Shown piece after piece: positions 45,031-57,561 of a stretch of DNA of 64,000 bases. The position numbers and the translations under genes are program-made. The notes below the pieces were generated by a model. That model made no database searches and was not told the DNA's origin. It saw only the letters and a list, made by a program, of their open reading frames with translations. This DNA comes from Dactylorhiza incarnata. Taxonomy: Eukaryota; Streptophyta; Magnoliopsida; Asparagales; Orchidaceae. Position 1 is the first letter of the stretch; every line of letters starts with the position of its first letter. The stretch spans positions 1,984,001 through 2,048,000 of the forward strand of contig JAWHQI010000068.1 in assembly GCA_033032865.1 (NCBI GenBank). The letters run 5' to 3'.

Positions 45031-45213
45031 AACTACGTTTGTGTACTAGTTAGGTCAGCCTAATCTCATTGATAAGTGGACAAAATTGTGATTCCTCACA
45101 TGGGTACACCAAAGCATCCACTAATTTAGTTTGTTCGCAAACTAAGCTCGTGCGGGGTGTCGCTATGTTTTGTGGACTTCTTTCTCTTAGGATTGTGTCG
45201 GTTGATACTAGTT
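45031..45213 (-). pseudogene. Leader and PBS of element D
   Basis: This matches 15440-15610 of element A (ATGTGGGCACACC-like, AGTTTGTTCGCAAACTAA), the stretch between gag start and 5' LTR. The PBS reads (C)TAGTATCAACC on the minus strand at about 45202-45211, a mutated TGGTATCA site. Confidence 0.65.
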
Positions 45214-46620
45214 TGTAACACTCCTTTTTTCCATTTTTCTCCTTCCTTTCCTCGAACCATGCATCGGTCAAAGGGGAGTCTTACCGCCCATAACCGCCGC
45301 ATTGGGGTGACACCAACTCATAGGTTAGTTGCCACTACAATATGTTGATCCTGTTGTCTATATCAATCATCTAGGTATCCAAAAATTTATAAGCATGAGC
45401 AAGAGATATTTATATATTTACCACATATCCACATCACACTGATTAATACATAACTTCATAAAAACACATGTCCACATATGAGATACAATAATAATTAAAA
45501 GAGTTTATGCCCAGTACATCATAATCTCTTAAAATCTCGCAGAAGTAATCTAAAGTCTCTCACTCACATTCGTCTGAGGGATTGTACTGGTGTGCTGCAT
45601 TGGCTCTTCATGCTCTATCTTCCTGACCTGTTGCTGCTCTGGTTATATGCACTCCTACCTCATGACTCCTAGGCACCGGGCGGGAGGATGATGAGAATAG
45701 GTACACAAAAGAAGGATGACAGAGCAGGTGACATGACTCTCACTAACATAGTATATGTAAAAAGTGCTATAACATTTAATAAATCTATGCTAGCAGTTCT
45801 ATAAGTTATAGCAGTAGTAAAGAGCATAAGTAAGTATAGAGCTGCACAGTAGAGTAAGGTAAAGTAAAGAATAAGCTACACTACCATCACAGAAGCGTAC
45901 CTTAAATTATATGAATGCTCATACAAACTTATAAGTTATGATTTTCAGTAAGTAACTCATCATATAAAAAGATCCCATACTAGTTTTATATGATGAGGAT
46001 CTTGTTGTATGCAATGATGTGTATGCTTTGTAATGATTATGCAACTCACCCACTCGACTCTGTATTTATAGACCTTTAGTTCCCGCTTTTTGAGTATAAC
46101 TCAGGTACCTCCTTTTAAGACGAATGGAGACAGTAGATCGAGCACATCCACTCCTAGGTTAAAATGGACACCTCCCATCCTAGACCTTTCGTACGCCTCT
46201 ATATGACACTCCAGAGTCTTCCCGTACTAATGTATTTATGCACCACCTCTATCATTCAAGTCACCATCTCGCAGGACTAATCAGTCCTCCATGTTAAAAC
46301 CGCACCGAGCCTACAGCTCACAGGACTAACCAGTCCTCCATATCACAACCTCACGAAACCTCCATCTCGCTGGAATAACCATTCCTCCATATCACAACCA
46401 CACCAAGCCTCCAGCTCACAGAAGTAACTAGTCCTCCATATCACAACCACACCGAGCCTCCCACTTGTAGGAATAACTTGTCCACCACAACCAATTCCAT
46501 CGTTTAACTCGGGATGAGGTTTACAAGTACCGTTATTCACCTACCTAATCTAATCTTGCTTAGTGTTTAGTTATAATTAGATATTTGACGTGAATCTTTG
46601 ACTTCTCGAGGTATACCTGT
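45214..46620 (-). repeat. 5' LTR of element D, truncated
   Basis: It starts TGTAACACTCC on the plus strand next to the PBS and matches 23440-24960 to about 46620, where similarity stops abruptly. About 3.4 kb of the LTR are missing. Confidence 0.75.
46274..46490. repeat. 49-bp minisatellite in the 5' LTR of D (about 4.4 copies)
   Basis: Units begin at 46274, 46323, 46372, 46421 and 46470, with the same 49-bp period as at 24534-24800. Confidence 0.88.
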
Positions 46621-47222
46621 TAATCCTGGAAACAACAGTTCAACGAGGAGTTTTGACCAAGGGTGTAGCTTGCACTTAATTCTCCTAAGGTGAGTCTCGG
46701 GGCATGACTCTCGGAATAACGAACAACACTCTTAATGGTGGAAAAATTGAATAGACCCTCGAGCTGCAGCGAAGAGGTCCCGCCACTAACCCAGAAGATC
46801 ATAGAGAGCTTCCCCTCCAAAGAAAAATTCTAAGCCGGGCACCTTCGAGAATGCTAGAGTTTCTATCCACACACATGGAAACAATGGTGAGTTGTCAGTG
46901 AGAACTCTCTATCCAACTAAAGTAGCCATAGGAGAGAGAAGCAAGTAAGAGATCCTCCCCAATTGTGCCCTTGGGAATTTATTTATTATTTTCTCATAAT
47001 GATCTGTGGATAGCTAAATCCCTCTTCTCTGTTTCAATAAAAGCAGTCCAAATTGGTCTGCCAACTGCGGAATCGCACTGTTTGGAATGTCTAACTGCAT
47101 GCCAAAATTGGTCTTCCTGGAAAAAAACAGGCCACCAAGCAGTCAGGTGAGTCCAGGATGTTCTAATCCTGCTCGCTAGGGTGGCGAGTACACTTTGGGG
47201 TTAGGACTCGCCACTCACGCCG
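46621..47222. other. Unassigned 600 bp between elements D and F
   Basis: No recognised gene or repeat. An inverted repeat GTGGCGAGT (47181-47189) with ACTCGCCAC (47206-47214), 16-base loop, lies just before LTR F. It may be old host sequence or a fragment of another element. Confidence 0.3.
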
Positions 47223-50200
47223 TGTAAGACCACCCTCCTGAAACACAATACATGGACAAGGGGAGTCCTATGCCCGGGATAGCCACCTTGCGGAAGTGCC
47301 AGCGCACGGGCTAGCCCCCTCCATAAGACGCCTATCCTGTCAGCTATTCTCAAATATCATCAAGCCAACCCATCAATAATAAAAAAGGAATAGAAGACAT
47401 CATTCACAAATATGAAAAGTGTCCAAAAGAACAGGTAGCTACAAAGCTCCTGCAAAATATCAGAGCACAAAAATTTGCCCTAAGGCTACATTTCAAAACA
47501 CTCGCTCATATCTGTCACTGATGTTAGTGAAGGTATCGTAGTCTCAGGCCCTGTCGCCCTGGCCTAATTGTCCTCCTGCGTCGTACGCTGCTGCTCCGCC
47601 TGTCGCTGGGTGCCCTCTTAAAAATAGTGATGTAGCAACCGTTAGTCATAAAGACTAGGTGGCTTCACATCCTCTCCCCCGGTGACTCTTAGGAACCGGG
47701 CGAAAAAAAAGAAATAGAATGCTGCAACATAATCAGTATATATACAAGAAGGAAGAATATGACAGTGTAATAAGAGGGCATCATATGTATAGGTAAGCAA
47801 TAAGAAATTCTAGCTTGTATAAAAGTATAGCATCTAGCAGTACAGTCAGTAACAGGATATAACAGAGCAGAGTATACAAAGAACCGAATTAAACTTAACT
47901 TATAAGGATGCCCATACAAGCTTATAAGTTAAGGATCTTTTGCAACAATAAGTAACTGAACATATAATGGTGCCCATACAAGTTTATAAGATGAGGGTCT
48001 TTATGCGGTGCAATGCAATGAATATATGCATGATGACTCACCCATGATTACACATGCACTCTAATTTGCTATGTCAACAAAGACTTGTACAACCCGCTTT
48101 TCGAGGGTAGCTAACCACTCAGGCATCTCACGTCGTGGCCAGACGGAGACAGTGGAGCGGTCATGTCCACTACTAGGTGGGTATACACACTACCAGACCT
48201 ACGCCTTATGTACGCCTCAAAGCTAAGAGCACAACAGCGGAGACCCTGCGTACTCTTGCTCGCCAAACAAGCTGAGCCTTATGATGCGGAAGGTGTCTTG
48301 GGAAATAAGCACCAATGAACCATATCCAACCGGTTCTAGATCTATCTGTCAGCTCCCATCGGTGTGACGATCGATGAGCCCGTAGATCTACCACAAGTAA
48401 TCCTCCAAAAAGGATCATTATGCAATCTTGTGAAACTATGCACACTCAAGTTATTTCACATGCCCAACCCGTGCTATCAAGCACCCAAGGAATCCCAACC
48501 AAGTCCATAACACATATTAATATTACTAGTTTCAATGATGCTACTTAGCATACGAGGGCCTACCAATCGGGTCCTTAACATAACACCTTAGGATATAACC
48601 AAATTCTATGATCCACACCAAATCATCACTGCTACCCATACCGAGTTGTCATAACTCTTGTGCAGTGGTACGTGTATGAAAGGGAAATACAATCGTTGAT
48701 CCTATCGGACTACTTGTGCATGTAATGTCAGGTTCGAGTTCACTATGCAAATCTGCCCATACACATTAACCATACCACCCCGCATGCTCGACTCGTAACC
48801 TGCTTTGAAGACAATTGAATTCCAAAGAATCGTTCGATCCCGCTTAGTCAATACCAATCGTCTCACGCTCATTCTCTTTAAGGATCATCAATCATAAGTT
48901 CTACTAAGCGGTTATCACAAATCCTACTCTCTCTATTAGATTACCAAGGAATATATACGGTTTTATGCACGCTTCAAAAATTCTTGTCTAAATGATCAAC
49001 TTAACATTTTCATTTCAGCATAATAAATTATAACGACTTATTTAATTCATGAATCATTTCAAAACAAAATCATCTGAAACTTCCACCATAGATCATAAAT
49101 AACGCTTGAATCATTTCTACCAAATTTCGGCATCATTGTATTACACAATACATATTTATGGTATTTAATAATTAAATTATACGACAGGCAAATCTAAGGC
49201 AAATATGTTTCAAAAAATTCTGAAATTAAATGATAGTGGCCACAATATCATCAGATACATCTCTACCAAGTTTTGTATGCATCCGTTAATTATTTTGAGA
49301 GAAATTTGTAAAACATTAAAACTAGGTACATATCCATTCATGTTTACTAAAACAGCATTTCTGGAAGCTACAGTCCACCAAAAATAATGTGCCACCACAT
49401 TCCGAAAAGGTATCGGCAAGGGCTACAACTTTTGTTTTGAGCTCAAGGTCCAGATCTAAGCCTAACCTATCTAAAATCGGGTTTGAACCCAGCAGAGTAA
49501 ATTTCGACTGCAAGCTTTCCTGTACATAATCCAGATCATTTTCTGCACATCAATTATCGATTTTACTTTGCCGGAGCTACATAACTCCCCTGAAAACCCA
49601 CAACCAATCATTGGAAAGGTCTTTCTGAGGGCTACAACTTTTGTGTTGAGCACAAGACCTGAATTTAGCCGGATTATTCCTAAAAATTGGCTTGAAGTTC
49701 GGTACGCGCAGAAAATAGGTTTTCTCCCATTTATAAATTTGCATGGATCTCAAGACAGATGAACAACATATGTTCATCTTCTTCCTCCAGCACTTATGCA
49801 TACTATTTCACCTTCTCACCTCCAATACTCCCTCATTAGACCACCGTTCTTCACAAAATCAAGTCCTACAACTTCGTATTGAAGAGAGGAATTGATTGAA
49901 GATATTTTTTTGGCGAACGACGCCCTAGAATGGAAGTTTTAGCGTGGTCTCTTCCTAGAAAACTCCATTAATCTCACTGAAATTAAGCTCTTTTGAGACC
50001 AATATCTCTCCTATTTCAGATCTAGAGATCTAGAACCAAGGGAGAGGGGCGGAAGTCACCTGATTTGCATCCATGGATCGAGTTTGTCTTCTTGGCGGCA
50101 TCATGGTGGTCGGCCAAGCTTCGATCATCTGTCCAAGTTTAATCTCCTTCAGCTGGTCTCAATACTTTGGTGTGGGGAAGAGGAAGCCAAGTGATCAGTC

Positions 50201-51163
50201 CTTGGATGAGGGAATGGAGTTTCACGGCTAAGGGAGGAGAGAGAAAAATTGTGGTTGATTTGAATTACAATAAATGGGAAAATAGTTCCTACGCTTTGGA
50301 TTGGACAACACAGCCACGTGTTACTTTCTTATTGGCCTAAGCCACATCCCAGCCTTGAAATGTGAAAGGATAAGATATGGGTGTCACTATTTGTTCTGAA
50401 GGCTACTGACCGCGGTATCACTGCCGCCCGACGCTAGAACCTTATCGACAACATGTGCCGATCGACGGGAAGGGAGGCCGATCGACGGGATGATAAGCCG
50501 ATTGACGGGACTCAAACAGAAATCCAGATAAAGCCAAGTAAAATTCTACGGTAAGCTGTTTGACGGGAATAGAGCCCGATCGACAGGATGGTACGCCGAT
50601 GGACGGGACTCAAACACAAATCCAAATAAAGCCAATTAAAATTTGACGGTAAGCCGATCGACGGGAAGAGAGCCCGATCGACAGAATGGTAAGCCGATCG
50701 ATGGGACAAACCAAAATCTAGATAAAGCCAAGTAAAATTTGACGGTAAGCCGATCGACGGGAAGAGTGCCCGATAGACGGGATGGTAAGCCGATCGACGG
50801 GACTCAAACAGAAATCCAAATAAGGCTAACTAAAATTCAACGGTAATCCGATCGACGGGAAGATAGCCCGATAGACGGGACGATAAGATGATCAACGAGA
50901 CTAAAACTGAAATTCAAATAAGGCTAAGTCCCAACCATTTCAAAGACTACAGCCGCCGGTATCACTACGTCCCAGCGCTAGCTCTTTTCTACAAGTTTTT
51001 TTCCTTATTTCTTATCTTTAGGGAGTGGGAGCGCTGCACCCACCCTTGTTGACCGTGACTCAAACCTGACCAACTCAAGGTCCTAATGCTTCTACCGAGC
51101 CCCATTCAACTCCCGGTGACCCAAAACACTCACTAGGGGTATAGCTCAAATTTGGATGTTACA
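47223..51163 (-). repeat. 3' LTR of element F (about 3.9 kb)
   Basis: On the plus strand it runs from TGTAAGACCACC to TTTGGATGTTACA, the same ends as family A. The pol tail of a minus-strand chromovirus follows immediately. It carries a 98-bp tandem array (50457-50945). The only other LTR of F would lie to the right, beyond later insertions. Confidence 0.8.
50457..50945. repeat. 98-bp tandem array of CCGATCGACGGGA motifs in LTR F
   Basis: Units start at 50457, 50555, 50653, 50749 and 50847. Each contains three GATCGACGGGA-like boxes, spaced by AGAGAGCC or TGGTAAGC, followed by an A-rich spacer. The array is bracketed by similar flanks (CGGTATCACTGCCGCCCGACG near 50413 and CGGTATCACTACGTCCCAGCG near 50958). 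It begins about 220 bp from the LTR start on the minus strand. Confidence 0.88.
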
Positions 51164-51951
51164 AATCCAATAAACAAAAAAGTATTTTCATCCCTGAAAT
51201 TTGAATTTAGGGCTACAGGTATTGAAATATGAAGTACAATAATCTAGTTTAGGATATACCTTGGGTAAATAATCCTGGATAGCGTTGTTGCATGAGGTCC
51301 ATATGTTCCCAAGTGTATTCCTCCTTCCCATGGTTAGACCACAAGACCTTTACCAACGGAACACTCTTTTGTCGCAGCTTCCGGATCTTGGTATTTATTA
51401 TCCGTAGGGGCTCCAGCTGAATGGATATATCAGTTGCTATAGCGCCAGATGTAGTTACGAAATACTGATCAGGATGAAGTAACGCTCTTCGCTGGGAGGA
51501 TACATGGAAAATGTCGTGCAAATTCTCCAATTCTGGTGGTAGCTCCAACCGATAAGCAAAGGGGCCGATCCACTACAGGATAGTATTAAGCCCCATATAA
51601 TGAGGGCTGAGCTTCTCCCTTCCCCGGAAAGGAGATACACCATGCATTTGTCTGATCTTCAAGAAAACTTGATCCCCTACTTGGAACTCCCCCATCCGAT
51701 GTCTCACATCATTGTACTTTGCCTGTCGACTCTGTGCCACGAGCATATGATCTCGAACCAGCCAGATCATCGCGTCCATATCATCAATATATTCCACCCC
51801 AGTGCCTTCAGATCCTCATCCTGGATCCAAGATAGAGATGTCCTACAACTCCTTCCATGCAGTGCCTCATAAGGAGCCACACCGATGCTTGCTTGATAGC
51901 TATTATTGTAAGAAAACTCCACCAAATGTAGAAGTCTCTAAAGTATCTAGT
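51164..51951 (-). pseudogene. Element F integrase C-terminus and chromodomain
   Basis: The chromodomain part 51249-51548 (HVSSQRRALLHPDQYF, VPLVKVLWSNHGKEE, TWEHMDLMQQRYP) is open for 99 residues. The integrase tail 51573-51797 (MGEFQVGDQVFLKI, KLSPHYMG) lies in another frame. Both match A and D. Element G is inserted at about 51951, so the rest of pol is absent from this stretch. Confidence 0.75.
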
Positions 51952-53559
51952 TGCCTACCTAAATCACCTAGAGGGGGTGAATAGGTGAGTTCTGCGCCTT
52001 TTGCAGAATTAAAAGCTTGATGAAAATAGTGCACAGAAAAGCAAATTCACAAACACAGATGACACGAGGATTTTATAGTGGTTCCCCAATATTGGGTACT
52101 CCACTTTCCCGCCTCGCCTATCTAGCACCATGGCTAGCCTCAGCTACTTCACTGTATCTCGGATCAAAACGATCCTACAAAATCGGAGTCACCACACATA
52201 CACCTCGTAGACAACTCTCCTACAAACTAGGAGACAATGCTCCTACAACTCGGAAGATAAACTTCCTACGTACAATGAAATAGAGGTTGTGTACAAGTAA
52301 AAAGATTAAAATACATGTACAGATCAGAAATTGATCTTCTTCCTTCTTGAGACTTAGAAAACTTTGGCTTGATATTGAGGAAGAAAGCTTGAAATCTCAG
52401 ATCTGACTTTTAGGACTCGATAAGATCCAATAGACTTCTGAAGAAATTAGAACACTGATATGTCGAATCTTTTCCTTCAAAGAGATTGGCTGATTGAGAG
52501 AGATGAAGTTCTTCGAAAATGGCAGAAGGCGTGTAGCTCTTTTAGGTTTTTCGAAAGATTAGGTCTGGACGATTTCTAATAGTGACCTTTTACAAGTAAT
52601 CATGTCTAATGGTAATAAGTCCTTGATTTTAGGTAGAATCTCCTTAAAATAAGTCATACATGGCACTGACATAGACAGAGAACATGTTAAATCCCGTTAG
52701 AAATGGACTTTGAAAACAAAACCTGAAATAATAATATTTCTCGAGATCAAAAGACTTCTCAAGAAATGACATGATTTCTCGAGAGAAGGACCGTTACTTC
52801 TTGAGAAAAGGCTTAGAAGGACTTTTCTGGAAGACTAAAAGGAATTTCTCGAGAACAGAAATGGCTTCTCAAGAAATGAACTTGGCTTCTCGAGCAATAA
52901 TCATGATTTCTCGAGAAAGGAATTGGCTTCTCGAGAAATGGCTTAGAAAGTCTTCACTGGAAATCTAGAAATGATTTCTCGAGAACTGACATGGCTTCTC
53001 GAGAAATGAACATGATTTCTCGAGAACTGAATTTGGCTTCTCGAGAAATAAACTTGATTTCTCGAGAAAGGAATTTGACTTCTCGAGAAATGACTTAAAA
53101 AGTCTTTGCTGGAAATCTGACAAGAATTTCTCGAGAACTGAATTTGCTTCTCGAGAAAAGATCTTGATTTCTCGAGAAATGAATTTGATTTCCCGAGAAA
53201 CAGATTTGATTTCTCGAGAAATACACTTAGAAAAATTCTGATACTTTTTCTTTCTCTCTCTTTTGACAACCAGCAATTCTTCCAACTTCAAAACATCAAT
53301 GGTACTTGAAAATGAAGTGTATCCCAATAGATAGATCACACATAGGTCAACACCATGTTCCACACAATGAGTGATTATAGTGCATGATACTGTGTATAAT
53401 GACTCGCTGTAATCTGACATTGGTCTACCCTTGGCAATAATAACCTGATAGTACACAACTAGGAAACAACATCAATATAACATCAATACAACATCAATTC
53501 AACTTGGTTCAAGGGTGACTTCTCACAAATCTAGGCAATTGTGGATACAATAGCCAACA
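51952..53559 (-). repeat. 3' LTR of copia-type element G (1608 bp)
   Basis: On the minus strand it begins TGTTGGCTATTGTATCC and ends CCCCCTCTAGGTG...GGCA, the common end type of plant copia LTRs, and a polypurine tract precedes it. A TATA-like CACTATAAAATCC lies at about 52069-52081. The TTCTCGAGAA array is at 52738-53222. Confidence 0.8.
52738..53222. promoter_or_regulatory. TTCTCGAGAA palindrome array in U3 of LTR G (about 20 copies)
   Basis: Perfect or one-mismatch copies of the 10-bp palindrome occur about every 25-30 bp, with GGCTT or GATTT alternating in front. A longer block (CTTAGAA-GTCTT--CTGGAAATCT) recurs near 52808, 52944 and 53093, so the array has a higher-order unit of 135-150 bp. 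Confidence 0.8.
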
Positions 53560-53575
53560 GTCTCCCCCTATTTGT
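53560..53575 (-). promoter_or_regulatory. Polypurine tract of element G
   Basis: On the minus strand, CAAATAGGGGGAGAC stands directly before the TGTTGG LTR start. Confidence 0.8.
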
Positions 53576-53804
53576 AGAGGTCAGAACCATATACACTAAG
53601 ATGAATTGCATCAAGATAAGACATATAAAATGCACAAAACAGAAAAAAAAGAAGCACAACATAGACCATCAAAATCAAAAGTAATATATATAATTAAGAT
53701 TTTCTAGAATAAGTTTAAGTTCACACAATCTTTCTAATCAGAAGATTTGAATGGTCTCAGTTTCCTTCCTTCAGCTGTTGCTCTTTCTTCTCCTTTTCTT
53801 GTCT

Positions 53805-54679
53805 CTAGAAGTAGGCTTCAAGCTTTGGATAGTACTTAGGAGGTGGAGCTGGAGCCTCTGTACTTTCCCATCCATAAGTTTTGAAATGAATTCTCCTTCT
53901 GGTCATGCTCATTTCATACATGTGCCATTCTTCTTGACTGTAATAATCTTGCACTTTCATTCCTCCCTCATTCATAAGTTTGAAAGTGTCTAGGATAATG
54001 ATCCTAGATGCAGGACTCCATTCTTCTGCATAATCTCCTGCAATTCCTTTTCCAGTACCTTCAGAACTTTTACCTGGAATTGATCTGCTTGTAGAAGGAC
54101 CTTCCCCATATCTCCTTTTCCTGGAACCTAGCAATTTATATTGTACTTCTGATTGATCTGCTGGCCATACCTATATATAGCTCACAGGAGGAGCATAATC
54201 TGATTGCACTTCAGGTCTTGGTGAGAACTGGAGTTGTTCTTGATGAATGTCTAGCACAGGGAAGATTTCATTATGTAACCAGACTGCTGTTTTATAAGTA
54301 TATGCATTGACATCTGATATTTGCTTTTGGACACCAATATTTAATTGTTCAAATTGAGCAGCCCACAACCTCTGGATTTCAGTCAACTGATTACCCAACA
54401 CAACTGCCATCTTATCCTCCCCTTTCTGAATTCTACAGAGAGCATTTGGATCACTTCTCATTAAACTTACCAACTTCATCAGCTATTTGAAAAGTGTTTT
54501 CTTCTGCTTTTGAAGCTATAGAATTCTAAGCATTTTTCACCTGGACTGCTTCATTCATAACTTGACCCACACTTTCAATTGTGTGGTCCATCGCTTTGCC
54601 TCCAAGATTCACAAGCCTCTTAAGCTCATCAGTATTAGCCTGAATTTCTGCAAGTCCCCTGCTCATCTCTTTTTCTAGG
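53805..54679 (-). pseudogene. Unrecognised ORF remnant upstream of the 3' LTR of element G
   Basis: Two frame-matched open parts (54171-54479, 102 residues; 53805-54134, 109 residues) are separated by a TAG, and a further piece in another frame continues to about 54679. Visible features are a probable coiled coil (NQLTEIQRLWAAQFEQLNIG, VNAYTYKTAVWLHNE) and a serine/glycine-rich basic patch (GSRKRRYGEGPSTSRS). I recognise no domain. Its place just before the 3' LTR is that of an additional (env-position) ORF in some Sireviruses, or it may be the end of gag in a pol-less element. The left end is cut by the insertion of H. Confidence 0.45.
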
Positions 54680-55805
54680 TGAATAAGGGGTTTACTGTTT
54701 TTAAGGTAAACTGGCAGATTTTATAAAAACAAAAAACTTTTTGGCTCTGTAGCTAACGCCTGGCGTTATATAGTTAATGCCGGGCTTATCTCCCCAAAAC
54801 TATTTTTGTAGAAATATTCAAAGTGATTTTACTTGCACAATCTTAAGTGAAATAAACTTTCAGATAATCAGAGATAATAAAATGAGTATTATTTATTTTA
54901 AGAAGAAGATTACAAAACATTTAATTTCAATAACGCTTGAAATAAAGGCGACAAGATAAAAAATCACTTTTTTGTTCATTCACCGGCCCTTCTCCCAAGG
55001 ACCGGTTGGAGATAGCCTATCTATCCCCACATAAGGCCTCTAGCCACCCCATAGATCTACCCTTGACCTAGTCACCACGCATAAGGTGGCGAATTACCCC
55101 ATAAGCCGCACAAGGACCTAGTCGCCACACGCAAGGCGGCGAATTCACTACAGTTATAAGAAAATATATAAAGATAAAGATAAAATCAGAACAAAAGACT
55201 CCCTATATTGCATATCACTAAAGGAGATGTTGAAGACACGCTATGATCATCATCGGTGTTGAAGCGAGCGTCCTTCTTCAAATTGCACCGTTGAAAATCT
55301 CCTTCTCACTCTTGTTCCTTAATGGTGGTGTTGGGAGTTCTCTCTGAATTCATAATGAAATGCTCTCTCAGATCTCTGGAATAAAGGCTTCAATACCTCT
55401 CTCTTGAGAAAATGAAATTAGGTCTTTAAATAGACATGGGAGCTAACGCCCGGCGTTAAAAGTTAACGCCGGTGTTAAGCATCATGTATGACAATTGCTG
55501 AGCTCGTGCAAACCATCGGGATCATGGCAAATCGTGACTCAATGCCGGCGTTAAGAGTCAACGGTGGCGTTGTCTCTGTCTTCTCGACAGATTCCTTTTC
55601 AACGTCATTTCATCTTGACGGATCCTTCTTGACAAAAGTTAACGCGGGGCGTTAGATATCTTTTCAGAGAATCGTCATCAATCAACATCATGTTCATAGG
55701 GTTATATAACTATAGTACCTGCACACTATAAACACAAGCAAGATCAAATACCTAGTGTGATTTGTTATTTCTCAAACTAAGAGAAGTGGAACACAAGCTC
55801 CAACA
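54680..55805 (-). repeat. 3' LTR of element H, truncated at its end
   Basis: On the minus strand it begins TGTTGGAGCTTGTG and aligns with LTR N over its length, but stops at CCCTTATTCACC, about 35 bp before the expected end, where G sequence starts. AACGCC/GGCGTT pairs lie at 55441-55480 and 54750-54786; a TATA-like TATTTAAAG lies at about 55424-55433. Confidence 0.75.
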
Positions 55806-56010
55806 ATCTCCCCCTTTTGATAATAACAAATCCACTAATAAGAAATAAAATATAGTAGTGTTAATAGTATATGTTAAGCGTGATAAACATACATACTCCC
55901 CCTATGTGGATACTCCCCCTACATGAGTGCATTTCCTAATTTACTCCACCTAAATCATAGATTTCTCTAATTTATTTCTTTAATTGAATCTCCCCCTTTT
56001 GTTATAATCA
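55806..56010 (-). promoter_or_regulatory. Polypurine tract of H and further PPT-like copies
   Basis: On the minus strand, ATCAAAAGGGGGAGAT ends at the LTR start (55806-55820). Further GGGGGAG(A/T) runs occur near 55896, 55911 and 55988. Multiple PPT copies before the 3' LTR are a known Sirevirus trait and recur in N. Confidence 0.75.
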
Positions 56011-57561
56011 AAAGGAGGTAGGGATGAGTAGTATCAAGTTTTATTTGTGCACTATGTAGAAATAAATGCAACCTTTTGAAAAATAGTGAAAACAGCGAAA
56101 GCAATATTGAACATCCTTAAGAATTTGTAAGAACAAAATATAATAAGCGTTTAAAGTAAATAAGTAGATGTTTTGAATTTAGATGCACAAGTTTCAAGTA
56201 CATGTGATATTTGTAATATAAAAGAAGCAAGCAAGGTTATAAAATATCAAGGAACGATATGCTTACAATGTAAAGTAATTTGCATTTCAAGTAAACACAA
56301 ACATTTTAAAGATCATGCTTTGCTATCTCGTGCAATTACTCATGATTGTAGAGAATTGTATAGATAAGTTTTTAGTCCAATTTTCATGAGTGGAAGTATT
56401 ATAAATGATAATGATGTGTTCAATAAATGTATTTTGATAAAGTATACAAGTGTATAAATCAAACCATATGAAACTATGTATTGTAAGAACATAACTTGAA
56501 TAAAACATAAACAACTTTACTTCCACAAATTTCAATGCACATATATTTTTTATTTTTATTTTCAAAGAGAAGTGGCAAAAATTTTATTTGCACAAGACAC
56601 TTTACAATTCTTTCCAAGGTGCTCAACTTCACAATGCTCATTAAGACTTATTAGGAAAGAGTATTGCTTGGTGGAGTTAACCTTGTCATTCATTATTTGC
56701 TTTTTAGTTTAGTGACAAAGGACTTCGAATTCACTTGTTTTTGCAAACATAGAATTTTTATTTTATATACCACATTTCTCTAATCACAAGTGCATGAAGA
56801 ACAAAGAATTCAAGAAAGAATTAAATGTTGTGTAGGTAAACTTTTTATGAGATTTAAAATAAGTTTTTATATTACACAATTATGCAATAAGACTTAACAA
56901 CACATGTATATTAACAATAAGGTGTAAGTGAGAAAATCATTAACAACGATATAAACTTTATTCATACTTAGAGGCATATAGAAACATTTCTACACATGTA
57001 ATCTATAACCAAAATATTTGCACATTTTAAGATGATATTCAAGGCATGAGAGAATCAAAACAATGTTTTTTTAAGAAACTTGAAGGTTTAAATTAAACAT
57101 TGTAAAGAATCTTTAAGCAATATATATAATCAACCTTGAATTAAACATTTAAGCATATAATAATTTTTTACAACTTTTAGAAGTAAATAATCAACAAAAA
57201 AGAATAGAATTTTTTTTAATATATATATATATCAAAATACTTCATTTAAAATAATACCAAGAATTCAAAAAAATATTTTGAGCATAGAGGCTAATGCCAG
57301 GCGTTAGCTTCTTAACGCCGAGACAGGACACCAAATTTCGACTTTTTGAAAAATCTTTTTCATGATTCATTTGTAATATAATGAGGCCTTCTTACATTTG
57401 AAATTTCAGACATTATGAAGTTGATATGAAGGCTCTTTTAGAGTGTTTTTGGCAGTTTGTCTATAGTTTTAACATTTTTATTTATTTTTGAATTTTTGAA
57501 AAAAAAATGCAAACAAATATAACAAAGTACATAATATAATTTTGATAGCCTTTTATAAGGG
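56011..57561 (-). other. 3' non-coding region of element H
   Basis: AT-rich, no credible ORF. It matches about 9840-12000 of N. It contains a GGCGTTAAGAAGCTAACGCC-type block at 57290-57325 and a (TA)n run near 57220. Confidence 0.65.

Larger units (their letters stand above)
23422..46620 (-). mobile_element. Element D: old long-LTR chromovirus, heavily nested
   Basis: A minus-strand relative of A. Its 3' LTR (23422-35473) is split by element C, its pol remnants lie at 35474-38516, and its gag end and PBS at 45031-45213. Its 5' LTR (45214-46620) is truncated. The two LTR parts match each other (23440-24960 against 45240-46600). Removing C leaves a 3' LTR of about 4.8 kb, the same length as LTR A. 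Large parts of RT, RNase H and integrase are missing. Confidence 0.75.

Noticed and set aside
50457..50945. Regular array as a CRISPR or centromeric satellite
   Set aside because: Plant LTR context, diverged units, no unique spacers, only five copies.
52738..53222. Heat-shock elements
   Set aside because: The canonical element has TTCnnGAA spacing; here four bases separate TTC and GAA.
52943..53456. Minus-strand frames of 108 and 163 residues over the TTCTCGAGAA array
   Set aside because: They are translations of the repeat (SRE/FLEK-like periodic peptides) within an LTR; no gene.
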